NCBI GenBank assembly: GCA_009617715.1 | Contig: VTFK01000049.1 | Coordinates: 620,001 to 684,000 of the forward strand | DNA length: 64,000 nt | Direction of reading: 5' to 3' | Origin: Plectrocnemia conspersa | Taxonomy: Eukaryota > Arthropoda > Insecta > Trichoptera > Polycentropodidae | In this document: positions 10,966 to 23,399 of the stretch, in pieces | Layout of the letters: the number at the start of each line of letters is the position of its first letter | Numbering within the stretch: position 1 is the first letter of the stretch | Notes under the pieces: generated by a model | Told to the model about the DNA's origin: nothing | The model's input: only the letters and a program-made list of their open reading frames with translations | Database searches by the model: none | Position numbers and translations under genes: made by a program

Positions 10966-11870
10966 CTTTAACGAAGCAACGCACGATTCATTTCAAATGC
11001 AATATTAGCAACGTGGAATAGTCACTGTATTGAATAATAGATAGAAGAGATGGCCAAACTTTAAGAAATTTGAATTTGCGACGTTTTGGCCACCCTTACT
11101 ATGTATCATGTAGGTTTATTTTTTTTATATATAAAGTGAATTTTTATAAATCAAAAAATCGAGTCTGTTGCGAGGACTCGAATCAGTGGCTTCCAGGTTA
11201 TCAGTCTAGACTAGCGATACTGAACCTGTGGCTCGACAAACTTTTATGCGCGGCCCAATACTCATAATCATTACCAAAATGGCAGTTTTTGAGGAAAAAC
11301 GGAATGACACCGATTATTCATTCGCGCTAGTCACCTGACCTGGCCCCCTGTGACATTTTTTGTTCCCTAGACTCAAAAGAGACATGAAAAGAAAATGTAG
11401 AAGAGGTAAAATAAAAATCGCTGAAAGGGTTAAAATACATATCATTATCTGAGTTCCAGAACGGTTTTGAGCAATGGAAAAAACGTTTGGAAAAGTGCAT
11501 ATTGGTCAATGGAGAGTACTTTGAAGGTGATCTAAATTTGGTGTAAAAATATTGAAAAATAAAAAAATTATAAGGAAAGTCTCGTTATTTTTGGGTCCCT
11601 CTAGTACGCGTGCGTGTGAAATAAAAATAAATGAATAATTAAAAAGTTTTATTTTTAAATTTTTATATCATGCTAACACCAACAAAAAAAGTTTGAGTAT
11701 GACTGGTTTAGTCTACCTTAAGGACTACAGTATGAAAGCCTTAGTTAAAAATTTAAGTAGATTTTATCGAAAAACAACGACCCAACTCTTTAGAACGTTA
11801 GTAACTACATCCAGAAGGGTCCGATTGATATCTGGCTCACTCGAAAATTATTTAAAAATGTCATAAATAC
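10966..11870. other. Sema2a intron between exons I and J (0.9 kb)
   Basis: Holds a 5'-truncated mariner relic (11290-11604). Near 11165-11215 a minus-strand GATTCGAGTCC resembles a pol III B box, possibly part of a SINE. Otherwise AT-rich. Confidence 0.75.
11290..11604 (+). mobile_element. 3' end of a mariner-like transposon (5'-truncated)
   Basis: Frame-shifted coding on the plus strand gives the C-terminal end of a mariner-type transposase: FFLFPRLKRDMKRK, then EFQNGFEQWKKRLEKCILV and NGEYFEGDLNLV before a stop at about 11542. It is followed by the terminal repeat TTTTTGGGTCCCTCTAG and a TA. The opposite end is absent. An in-frame stop sits upstream of EFQNGFEQW, so it is a relic. Confidence 0.75.
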
Positions 11871-11971
11871 CTGAATGGGTTCCCCCGGAGTGACGTCGAA
11901 GATGTCCAAGAGCGTCGAATGTGTCTCTCCATTTCGCATCCACTGTACAATTTTGTGAACCTTGCCATCGT
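11871..11971 (-). CDS. Sema2a: Sema2a exon I (end of sema propeller)
   Basis: Residues 411-443, beginning DGKVHKIVQWMRNGETHSTL and ending TPGEPIQ. It completes the split Asn410 codon. The acceptor is TTGCAG and the donor GTATTT. The segment matches the family KIVQ...NGE...LLDIF pattern of the last sema blade. Ends in phase 0. Confidence 0.94.
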
Positions 11972-12479
11972 CTGCAACAAAGAAGAAAGAGAAGGGATGA
12001 GTCACGTCCAACGTAGGAGAAGAGCGCGTGTCCGGCCGCCCCTAGCGCATAAATCAAAACTCAGCGGCTATTCTTTAAATTGCCCATATAAAATATTAAC
12101 GCGCTATGAAACAATGGTCAGAATCGTGCATTCGAATCGAGCGAAGGGATACATTGTGTCGACTGACCGACTCGTCCCTCGTCAAATGACCCTACATAAT
12201 AGCTCAGACTTTTATTTATTTAAAAGTGCGAATTCAATAGCAGGTCTGAATTTAATATAGTTTTAGAATTCGATAAAAATATGAAGTATTTTGTTTTGTC
12301 ATTAAGTTTAAAAAACCATTATTAATTGCTCTCTGTGCCAATGTTAAAATTGCATTCAGAGAAGTAAAAGACGGTGTAGTCATAATTAACGTAATTTCGT
12401 AATTCTCTTTAAACTCCCCGGTCATGGTCAGGCACAATGCCACAATACCGCGATAACAGTTGTGAATTCACATTGAATT

Positions 12480-12640
12480 TCACACATCAGATTTAATATT
12501 GGATACATTAATCCCCGGTAGGGTGCACCCTCTCCCCACCGCAACGGCGGCCACAACTCACGCGGTGCACCTTCATGTCGCAAAGCCGTACGCGCGGTCG
12601 GGCCATTGAATTCGTCTGGGAAAAAGCCGTTCTAATTTAT
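12480..12640. repeat. Repeat fragment sharing a motif with 14775-14850
   Basis: The stretch with GCACCCTCTCCCCACCGC followed by GTGCACCTTCATGTCGCAAA recurs as GCACCCTCGCCCCAAACG followed by GTGCACCTTCATGCCGCAAA at 14776-14834. It is a dispersed repeat of unknown type; no end structure was seen. Confidence 0.5.
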
Positions 12641-13199
12641 TATATCGACTACCGTAATTACTGTGTATATGGGTGGACCCTTTGTCCGAAAGCAAAATGT
12701 GATAATCCTGCCGAAAAAAAAGCTGCGGCGACCCCACCGCGCCGACGCCCTTCGTCTAATTGTCGCGGATTAGTTATAAGGGTCGTGTCCTTTGGGATGA
12801 GCGCATATGTCTAAGCACGGCGGTCACGTACCTACAGAGCTAAGTTCCTAGACAGGATCGCGGTCTAAGCTCTCGGGCCACTGCCGTAAATATTCCGGAC
12901 GGGGAGGCCAACTTTTCGGCCCTAAAACTATGTTTACCATTAACTACTAACATATTTAAACGAGAAATTCGAATTTATATTTCCTGAATTTCTCTATCAT
13001 CTATAAGAGTCGAAAAAAATCTGACGGAGTATCACATCATGTCTGAACTTGTGTATTTCTAAGGAATTTTAAGTGTGGCCGAAAACCCGTATTGTCGATT
13101 TGTCGGCGTTCGCAGCTTTTGGGCTTTTCTTATGGCTCCCTTTGGCACATTTTGCATTTGCACTTGCAGCTAAGCCCGTATAAAATTTATATAACACAA

Positions 13200-13790
13200 T
13201 AACTGAAGCTCATAGACCAACAGATTGGGTGTTAGAGCAGCAGGAAGTTGATGCTGATTTTTCAAAGAAAATCTTCTTCTCTGATGAGGCACATTTACAC
13301 CTCTCTGGGTATGTTAATAAGCAAAATTACAAAATATGAGGCGAGGTAGATCTTTCATGATTCACTAGAGACCATTACATGCCCAAAAAGTGACCGTTTG
13401 GTGCACATTGTGGTCAGACGGCATCATTGGGCTTTACTTTTAAAACTATGAAGGTTGGACTGTAAGAGTCAATGATGAGCGCTATAAATTTTTGACATGA
13501 AATCGAAGATATTGATGTAGAAGACATGGGGTGAACATGTCACACATTGGGTGCAACGTTGGATGTTTTGCGTGAAAAGTTTCAAGGTCGCATTATTTCA
13601 CGCTTTGTTGACGTCAGTTGGCCATGCATTGGATGTTTTTATGGGGTTAAGTTAAGAGCCGTGTCTACGACGACAAACAAAAGTAAAAACCAACATCCGC
13701 CATATTATAGCTAAGGTACCACCCGAAATGTACGAAAAATTTAAGGATCGGCTGCTATTTAATTGATATTATATTGTATTAATTAAATAC
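13200..13790 (+). pseudogene. Degraded Tc1/mariner-family transposase
   Basis: Plus-strand fragments match insect Tc1/mariner (IS630-type) transposases: RWVLEQQ-like start, SKKIFFSDEAHLHLSGYVNK (first catalytic Asp in SDEAH kept), an MPKK.TVWC-like segment, the ATLDVLREKFQGRIISR block, and at the end KTNIRHIIAKVPPEMYEKF. Several stops (for example TGA in place of the Trp after KQNYKI) and frameshifts break it. No terminal repeats identified. Confidence 0.75.
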
Positions 13791-14338
13791 ATCCAATGTT
13801 CGAGTAATAAGAAAATCTGAAATTTGTGTGTGTATGTTTGATTTAGATCATATCTACGCAGACAAACATGAAATGTTGGAACACCTAAAAACCCACATCT
13901 GCCAAGCTATAACTAATCGAAACCGAAGAAGCCAAGGTGTGTTTGTCGGCCATAGAAGCATATAATCACCGTTTTCATAATCTGGTATTGAAGAGTAATG
14001 ATGTGAATACTTTTTAAAGCGAAAAGTACCAATCTGACAATCATTAAAGAAATCAAAAAATCTAGTTATTTGCACACATTATCGGCGAGATGGATTTAGT
14101 AAATCAAGTCGGTAACTAGCTCAACTATTGTGGAGGATTATAGAAGTGAGACCCTCGACGATGAGTTAATCGCGCGCAGAATATTGATAAGCCATTAATA
14201 ACGACAGCTCTATTCGATTAGAGTTAGCTTCTATTGTATTCTTCGATGAAAGCTATAGAGGTTCTCGATTCGGCCGATTCTCCGTTCCGCATAACGGACC
14301 GCAACTTTGAGCAGCGCAGCCTCGAGGCACGCGAAAAA

Positions 14339-14490
14339 AGCTCTCTCTCTCTCCACATATGTATGTATGTAGTGGTAGTTTGAGCACACATGGGAATCGA
14401 ACACGGTATACACCGGCTTTGTTTCTGAGACTTGATTGCCGTTAATTTGATTGGCGGATACGTGATCCGACGTTCTCTCTCTCTCTCTCT
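14339..14490. repeat. CT-dinucleotide microsatellites
   Basis: Two CT/GA runs, at 14339-14352 and 14475-14490, sit in a GC-richer intron patch. Short minus-strand frames here translate the CT tract into Arg/Glu runs and are not genes. Confidence 0.7.
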
Positions 14491-15929
14491 TCGACCGCAA
14501 CGCAATGGGGAGAAGAATCGTCGGTTGCTAAACGTTGAATGTTTAATATTGGCCGTGTAATGCCCGGGATATAAAAGTACTGACAATAAAAGTGTGGCGT
14601 GCAATTTGCGGTGGGACTGCTATTGTTTAGTGCGGGATTGTAAGCAGACCACGTATTTACAGGATCGCTTTAGTGCCGGGACGCGCGTCCCGTAACCCCA
14701 CACACACACTCACCTACACCGTCCAAATTGATTTCGTCCTCGAACGGTGTTTTAATATTTTAATCCTGCACCGTTGCACCCTCGCCCCAAACGAAACAAT
14801 AAGGATAAATCATGTGCACCTTCATGCCGCAAAGCCATAGTGAACTATAGAATTGATATGGGAAAAGGTCACGATTACTGTTTCTGCTGGAAATTTTCCT
14901 AAAAATTATATTTTAATTAATTTATATTGAATTATAATACATATTTGATTCAGGTGTTAGAATATAACGAAGATGTTAATAGTGATACTGAATTATTCAC
15001 ATCTTCATATTATATTAAGGTTTGAATAACATTATCGCATTGTGTGATAATCAATTTCTTAGAATCGCTGAACTATTTTTAGCAACGTTAGGATTAAATT
15101 TGATCAGTGAAAGTTTGATATTATTAACTGTAGTGGCGTAGTTCTAAAAAAATAAGTACAGGGACGCTACCCTCTTTTGAGTGATCAATGAGATTTTAGT
15201 TTATATTAAACTAAATTTTTTTTATAATTATATTGAACTTATTTCATTGATTATTCAATTAATTAAAATAAAATGAGAAAGCAGTAGCAAAAAACTAAAT
15301 CTCCGCAATTAAAAACTTTGACTGATGATATTCGCGATAAAATTCAGAGCATCAAAAGCGAAATGCGGTCGCCTCAACTTGAAAACTTAAAACTAGAAGA
15401 TAATTCATTATGGAAAGTAATTAAATCGCTTAAAATAATTACACAGAAATCCCACGCTTAAAAACTGAAACAGATCAGGATAAGGTAAAGATGTAATTAT
15501 AAAATAAAACTGAAAGCGAAGTGAATAGATCAATAAGAAAAATAGATATCCGCGGTAGTATCACGGGAATTTAAAATGTTATTAAAAAAGTCCTGGAATA
15601 AATAAATTAGATTGTGACACGTTGATTAAACACCTTCCTGTAATTTGCGAAACGTATATTTTCTGTTCAAACTAATGAAGTTCTAAAACTAATTATAGTT
15701 ATAGAACTTTCATTACGTCAAGTCCAAAATATTTTTCTCGACAATAAACAGAAAAAGAAGAAGTACAGACAGATGTTACATCTCGCATATTGCTTTATAG
15801 TTTATCTGCACTTCGATATTACATGTTTTAAAAATATATTCTTACTGATATTACAAAACACAATATGAGAGTATTGATCAAATAATTTTCAAACCGAATT
15901 TTGGTCAAAAAAATATATTCTTACTGATA

Positions 15930-16870
15930 TTCAAAAGCAATAAAAAAAGTGGGAACGCTCGGTAACGAGCGTTACCATAATTTTATGAGAGTATTGATCT
16001 GAGAAATAATACCGTTTTTTGCGCTCTTCTATTGGGCAAAATTCGGTTTATATTCCTCAATAAATTTGTAAATTTTCGCAGTATGAACGCCAGATTACCG
16101 AGCGTTCCCACTGCGACGGCAACGGCACGATTTTATTGCTTTTGACGTGGATTTTTGACTTCTGAGAAGTGATAATTGTTTTTTGCGCTCTTCTATTGGG
16201 CAAAATTCGGTTTATATGTTCCTCAATAAATTTGTAATATTATTATAAAAGTCGCAGTATGAACGCCAGATTACCGAGCGTTCCCACTGCGACGGCAACG
16301 GCACGATTTTATTGCTTTTGACGTGGATTTTTGACTTCTGAGAAGTGATAATTGTTTTTTGCGCTCTTCTATTGGGCAAAATTCGGTTTATATGTTCCTC
16401 AATAAATTTGTAATATTATTATAAAAGTCGTAGTGTGAACGTCAGATTACCGAGCGTTCCCACTGTGACGGCGACGGCACGATTTTATTGCTTTTGAAGT
16501 GAATTTTTGACTTCTGAAAAGTGATAATTGTTTTTTGCGCTCTACTATTGATCAAAATTTGGTTTATATGTTCCTCATTTAATTTATAATACATATTATT
16601 ATAAACTTCGTAGTATAAATACGTAATCACTATTTTATTGATTTTGACGGCATGATTTTATTGCTTTTGACGTGGATTTTTGCCTTTTGAGAAGTGATAA
16701 TTGTATTTTGCGCTCTTCTATTAGTTAAAATTTAGTTTATATGTTCCTCATTTGATTTGTAATATTATTTAAAAAGTCACAGTGTGATCACCAGATTACC
16801 GAGCGTTTCAACTGTGACGGCGACGGCACGATTTTATTTGCTTTTGACGTGGATTTTTGACATCTGGGAA
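15930..16870. repeat. Tandem array of the 176-bp repeat family
   Basis: The marker CCGAGCGTTCCCACTG recurs at 16098, 16274 and 16450, exactly 176 bp apart, with a divergent version near 16799 and a degenerate unit between. Units contain GACGGCACGATTTTATTGC, TTTTTGACTTCTGAGAAGTG, GCGCTCTTCTATTGGGCAAA and TATTATAAAAGTCG. The array opens with a small palindrome (GGAACGCTCGGTAACGAGCG, 15952-15971). It is non-coding. Confidence 0.9.
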
Positions 16871-19604
16871 GGAATATTTGACGCGTCATTACCATCCTTT
16901 TAAAATTTGAGCGAAAGAAAAATAAAAATAGAATAAATCATAAATAGAATTTTGTGAAGCAGTAAAAAAAATGTAAATTCAATCAGTCACGGTTTTGACT
17001 TCTTCAAATATTAATATAACAATAAATTAGGATTAAAAGCTTCGTAGGAAGATCTCCAAAACAACGAAGCAACCAAGTTACTTATTTTTCTTTGTGCATA
17101 CAATTTTTTAATAAAACATTTTGATATGACGATTAAAAACTTTCTATATTAAGCTCAGTCAATAAATGTATTTATATTTATCTGAAAGCTATTTAATACA
17201 ATAATAACTATAAGGTGCAAAAATAATTAGCAAGACTAGTGAATAGTGAAAAAAAAGTTTTAAACTCGTATTCGCAAGATAGTAAAGAATGGATTATTGT
17301 TGCCACATTATTATAAAAATAGTGATAAGATTAAATATAACTAGAACGATAGAGGTATTGATCTGAAAGTCCTGGGTACGAATCCCTTATGAAAACATAA
17401 AATACCTAAGAACAAATTGCTTTGATGCAATTAAGCCTGTTTAAGGTCTATAGCATTAGGTTTGTTTAATTTTGTATGTGTTATATTTTTTATATAATTT
17501 TTTTTTATTTTTAAAATTCGTAAAATGGTATTATATTTCCGATCGATAATCACAGATTAGGTTAGATTTTACAAATCTCACGTATGAATATCGTGATGAT
17601 TAATTAAAAGCGAGCTAAATCGTACATAGGTATTGAAAAGTTTCTAATAATGAAGCATTTTAGGTAATAGAATATCAGGTAAGTATTTTAGATGTCGTTT
17701 TAATGTTTTTATTTCGCGTTTTAATGCACGATAATATTAATCTTAGTTCATATTCAGTTGCATAAATTAACACATTATGGTCTATTTTCTCGCGGTAGAG
17801 ATACTTCGCGGTCAGTTCCGTTCACGCGTTTATGAGGGCTAAAAATTATGTAACTTAAGCTTGTAAAAGTATTGTGTGAAAATAATAATTATTTAAACCT
17901 TTATCAAAAATAACAAAATATACATTTATAATTATTTTGCTAGCGTGAAAAAATCTACAACCACATCAAGGTTTATATTTAGTAAACCACTGTAATTATT
18001 GTAATAAAACTGAAGTTTTAGTGGCTCTTAGAAACCTGCAGGTAGTTCAGTCTGAGAATGCTATCCGGAGAGTACTCGAATAAATAAAATAAACTGTTCA
18101 ACGTACCGCGTAAATAAGCCGAAACAGAAATCTGAAATTTACATTTTATCCCATGACTTTGATTTATGTGGCGGAAACTCGGGTGTTCACCCCGGATGTA
18201 TTTAATAAAATAAAAATAGGCAAAATTGCCATCGTAAGAGAGACAACGGGGAAGATGTTATAAAATTCGAACGTTACGAAGATTGAGGAGCGCTCGTGAG
18301 TTCTGACGCCGAATGAAACAAAGTTACCGCAAAAGTTATCCATCAGATTTGGCGATCTCAGTTTAAACGTTTCGCGTTATAGAAATCAATAAAAGGCGTC
18401 CTTGGCGAACGAGAGCCGATCGGTATCTCCGCAAAGAGAAGGAAATTCGGTTCGGTAAATCGAACCGATAGGGCCAATTCATCAGCGCCGTGCAGCGAAA
18501 AGTTCGCTCGTTCTCCGCATGGGTCGTTTAAGCGAGCGTAATGCTACAGTCGTTACCGGTAAACGATACCGAACCCCTTTTGTCGTAGACCTTTACGACT
18601 GTGTACGCTGTATCTGCCTCCGTCGTTGCCTGCCGCTGAGGGGACTTTTATTTTATTTGCACCGACGATGTTAAATTACCTAGCGCGAGATTTCGACAAA
18701 AATTGAAAGTAAAAGTTTCAACGATACATTTTTATTTACAATATAGATAAACTTTTGTTTCTTTAATGAAACATAATGAAAAACTGTGATCGGTTTATCT
18801 GTATCATACAGTTATAAAATAGGAAGGAGGAGGAGTATAGGTAATATGAATATAATCAAACATATTTCTTCAATATCCGTCCAACAAAGTTTTATCTATG
18901 GCATCTAAGAGTTTATTAAGTTTTAATAATACATTTTTAAAAACATATTCCTGTAGGGGAATTGTTGTCGTACTTCGGTAGATACTGCAACAATTGCTAC
19001 GCGTGTATAATGCAAAGACAGAAAGGAGGGAAAAGTGCACGCAACCTCCTTATTAAATATTAAAGAATCTGTTCCGGGCCTCTCCCCTTTATTGCTTTAT
19101 TTATCCAGAATTTTGGTCGTCTTGGGACATTTCACTTCGCCCCGTGTCTCCGCGCGTTATTACTTCAATTAGGAAGTGCACCGACTTTCGGCCGATTTTA
19201 TCAAATATTTACAAGCGGCGGGTAAAAGTTCGGCCGTAACCTATCGAATTCGAACGCGCCATAAAATCCATAGTCATTTTTTATACGATCTCTTCTCCAG
19301 CCGATAAAATATTACGAGGGATTTGACGCGAGTCGGCGTGCGACGGAGATACGCTAACCCACACCTACCACCGAAAAGAAATACATTTTTATCGGATTTG
19401 TTACGGTTTGTTTCGACTCGCTACCTAAACGGTCGAACGATTTCCTTAAAGGCGCAATAACATCATAGAATTTGATTTTCTTTTATCGACTTTAACCGAA
19501 GTCATTTGAACTTCGGAAACACCTAGCCTATTAACTTTACTCTAAAAGGTACTCAAACTAAATTTTACATTATATTCTCCCACTACAAATATATTTACAA
19601 GGTT

Positions 19605-19872
19605 CGGTGATTATTCCGGACACGAATTTTGCAGACAGGTTTTTGCGGACACGATCATTCCGTTAATTGCAACATTCAACTCGGTAGTTAAAGATACAAA
19701 AATCTTGAATTTTTATTTAAATATAATATTAAAAATATTTTCTCCGAAATAATCAATGTCCGCAAAAATCCTGTCCGGAAAAATGAATGTCCGCAAATGT
19801 CCGGAAAAATTGTGTCCGGAAAAAATGTCCGCAAAATTTGTGTCCGGAATAACCTGTCCGGAAAATTCCGAG
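19605..19872. repeat. Foldback repeat rich in TGTCCGG motifs
   Basis: The arm TTATTCCGGACACGAATTTTGC (19611-19632) is the near-perfect inverse of the right arm at 19831-19852. The right side carries multiple TGTCCGGAAAAA or TGTCCGCAAAAA copies. Related, shorter pieces occur at 25683-25727 and 28278-28375. No coding sequence. It looks like a foldback-type or Helitron-like non-autonomous repeat; the class is not established. Confidence 0.7.
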
Positions 19873-20459
19873 CTGCCTACACAAAGACAATATTTATCTC
19901 TCCGTATGTGTGTACATTATATATAAAATTCATTAAAAATGAATAAAGACTTCACACATATACAGCCTTAAAATCCTACCATAAAATTATCAATATACGT
20001 ATCAGCCTTAAACCTCGTTTTTTCCCCCAAAAATTTCGTAATAAAATCAATTTCTAAAAAAACTGATCAACCTAACAAATATTGTACAGCTTTGTGGGAA
20101 TAACGTGTTATGCATAAGCAAGCGAGGCATACAGATTAGGGATTTCAATAACGAAGTATATTTTCAAAACCAGTAATTCGGTATTTTTAATATTCAATAT
20201 CAAAATACCTTTTGATAAACTATGAAAAATGTAACATTACAAATGAAAATGCAAGGATATGGTTTATACATACATATGTTTATGAGATAAGGGGTTCAAA
20301 ACTAGGCGACACTGACGTGACGGTGGCGTAGGACAACATATTCTTTGGTGGACCTCGACGGAAAGACGACGACCGGTGCCGCCTCGTTTTATAAAGTAAT
20401 ACTTATAATGTAGATGCGATAATTTTGGAATAGATGCAAAAAATAAAAATCAATATGTA

Positions 20460-20670
20460 CAGTAGACCCTCCAATAACACGGTAAATTGGGGACGTGTCT
20501 ATTTTGGTCACCGTTACTTTATGTGTGAGGAAGTCAAAGGTTGATAACTCACCAAACGCGCCTGATTTGTATGTACTTAAAGTAAAAATGTATGAGTATT
20601 TTCTAGCCCCCCAACTACACGCACATAAATAGCACGTCTCTAATTTACCGTGTTATTGGGGGGTCTGCTG
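20460..20670. mobile_element. pogo-like MITE, 211 bp
   Basis: Terminal inverted repeats CAGTAGACCCTCCAATAACA at 20460 and its inverse (CAGCAGACCCCCCAATAACA read on the minus strand) ending at 20670 extend for over 30 bp, and TA dinucleotides flank both sides. CAGT/CAGC ends with a TA duplication are typical of pogo/Tigger elements. No ORF inside. Confidence 0.85.
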
Positions 20671-21492
20671 TAATTTACTAATGCGCAATAGACATTCACA
20701 AAACCTGTTTAAGAACGGATCCTGATTTTCAAAGATGAAATTATAAAGCATAATTTCTAGTGCTTAATTTTATTTCTATTTTTTTTTATAAAAATATGTG
20801 ATTTTTCGGTTAAATGTTCTAAAAGCAAATATTTTTATTTTTGTTGTTAATTATTTATTTAAAAAAGAGAGAAGAAAATAATGTTACTTTTTTAAACAAC
20901 TTTTGAAAAATAGTTCAGGCATGAAATGGATAATGAAATATATTTACGAATATTATATTATATAGAGATACTTTTGAGAATAATTCATCATATATTATAA
21001 TATATTGTAGCTTAGGCCTGTCAAATTCGCGGCTCACAGTAAATTTTAAACGGCATAATGTCATTCTCATCTCGAGGATATTCAGCGCCCCGGGCAAAAA
21101 GGTCATTTCATAAAGTTTTTCGTTAACGGATGCTGGTGGGAGTTAATAAAAAACAAAAGAACAACTTCCTTAAGCATCCCTAATTAAAGAAAAAAAAAAT
21201 TTGCGGTCCACATAAATTTAAATCTTGTATTTTTAGCTTATATTAATGATCGAGTTTTACAGGTCTGTTTGAAAAAATTATACCACTAAGCATATAAACT
21301 AAAAAAATATGTAGTTTACATAGAAATACCACGTTCATACGAGTTGTATTATTTAGACAATATTAATTGTTGAATTTCAATCTAGTAACAATATTATCTG
21401 ATCGATCTTCACATATAAGAAATACAATTGAGTCACATATAAAATACAGTGGTGGTCACATGTAAAAAAATTGTCACAGTGAGATAAGGGGT

Positions 21493-21524
21493 GACTCATG
21501 GATAGAAAATTCTATCCATGAGTC
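21493..21524. repeat. Short near-perfect palindrome
   Basis: GACTCATGGATAGAA and its inverse meet at a central AA. It directly follows GAGATAAGGGGTGACTCAT, a stretch also found inverted at 9721-9742, suggesting an element end or junction between inverted copies. Confidence 0.7.
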
Positions 21525-23337
21525 GAGTGAGGACGAGGAAAGACCAAATCAGCGCCCACAGAGACTGCTCCCTTTAGAGCTGCACCGTGTAATTATAAAA
21601 GTATTTATTATGTTCGTATAATATAGATGATATGATTTTTACAAAGCGGATAAGCCTTGAATACTACCAGTAACGATATTTTTCATACTATTGTGATTTT
21701 CTAAGCGTTTATGGAGAGTGTAAACAATCGATAGGAATGCAAAGAGGAGCATAGTACTCTCGCTCATGCGAGGGAAAGGTGACGCCGTAACAAAGGGGAG
21801 GCGCGCAGAATGTTAAATATTTAATAAGGGTTAAATATTTTTGTAGCTGGCGAGCGACACCTCGCGAGATACGAATGGCAATATTATACAAATTGAAGAG
21901 GGAGCGAGTTAATTAAAAAGTGTCATACGCAGTCACGCAGCGGGGTAGTTTTGCGGGGGCTCGTTAGGCCTCCGACAACAGACATAATTGTATTAGGGAC
22001 CACCTCGCGCGGATTAACCGCAGAACATACCTGACTGGAATCAAACTACACCCTCACGACGTTCTTTCGACGCTATCTGATTACAGGGACAAGATATGCA
22101 ATAACATCATATCAATAAAGGGTGCGACAGTCTAACCGGAAGATAGGGACAGCGGTTGTTTGAATAAGGCTCATTTATTGTACGCTAGTTCCGTTTCCGT
22201 TCCATATTCACTGCATAAACATGAACGGTTTTTTAAAAAAGATTTTATATTGTCGTTTTCGAAGCGTAGTTCATTTCTATACTCTTCACAAAATAACTTT
22301 CAATTGTGCTGATTTTATTTTTGAAACAAAAGGAAACTGTATTCAAGTCAGGCTTTAGCATAAAAGTAACATAAAAGAGGACTTGATCTTCTATATCTAA
22401 TAGTCTAAGCTTTTTCTGCAGGGATTATTTAACTTAATATACTCACTAATAAAAACATCAATAATATTATACTGATTTTCCCTCTAGCATTTTTTTTTGT
22501 TTATTTTGGTAGACTAGTTATAGGCAAAAATATAATACGATTAAGATTTATTTAGTGTTGTTTAAAACGCCAAAATAAAACTAGATATTAAAAATGAAAT
22601 CTTACTTTAGGAAATAAATTCGTGAAAATTTTGTATTATACAACCTATGTTTGAATATCTGACAAAGGATTCGAAGCAGCTAGAATTGATACGAATTTCT
22701 CTTTTTAAATCTTCTTTTTCTGTTTTCAATGTCTAGTCGTTACGAAGCGGCATTCGCGTTTGGAAGTAATTCCACACAAATCGACGAAGGTGATATATGC
22801 GTATTTTGAAGCAAGTTTTTTGAAAAATTAGGCAATCGAGAGTTTGCATTGTCAAAATGAAATTTGTCATAATTCACGGGTGAACATATCGGGACGATGA
22901 TTACGGCCGATTCATAAATCCAATTCGAAAAGCAAACACACCGGCGAGTGGGTGGGTGGGTGTGTAATTTATTTTTGTTATACGTTTCGGATCCGGTTAT
23001 ATTTTACGAGCGCTGACATGTTAATACGGGCCTTCCAATGCGCAAACTTTCGCGATTAAAAACGTTTTTTTTAATTTTATTTTCCTCTCAAATACGCAAA
23101 AAACATTAAAAATAAATACACATGGAAAACGTTGTATATAAAGAATTATTTTCTATACTGTGCGATACTGTTTCCATAAAATCAAAATAAAATTTAAATT
23201 TGGCATAAATTAGGCATAAATTAAATGGCAATAATTATCTTGGCAATAAAAACTGTGTGAAGGACAATTTATTTGGCTACAAGTTAGGCGGTCCTCTACA
23301 ACATTTATTATTTGGTGGACCACGACGGGAGTGCCTC

Positions 23338-23399
23338 GACCGGCGCACGGTGGGGTATTTGCTCGATCTGGGCGGCCAAAAGTCGATTATGAAAATTTA
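23338..23399 (+). pseudogene. Transposon ORF fragment, inverted copy of 24457-24510
   Basis: The plus strand reads RRTVGYLLDLGGQKSIMKI and then a stop. The minus-strand ORF at 24336-24623 reads RRTEGYLSDLGGQNYF, so the two are inverted copies of the same coding segment about 1.1 kb apart. The preceding GGTGGACCACGACGG also resembles 20350-20370. The family is not identified with certainty. Confidence 0.5.

Noticed and set aside
11805..12011. Minus-strand frame continuing past semaphorin exon I on both sides
   Set aside because: Only 11871-11971 is conserved and bounded by an AG acceptor and GT donor; the extensions are intron.
14224..14604. 126-codon minus-strand frame
   Set aside because: Composition is dominated by translated CT microsatellite (Arg-Glu repeats); no domain.
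15930..16870. CRISPR array
   Set aside because: Units are 176 bp and repeat along their full length, there are no unique spacers, and the genome is eukaryotic.
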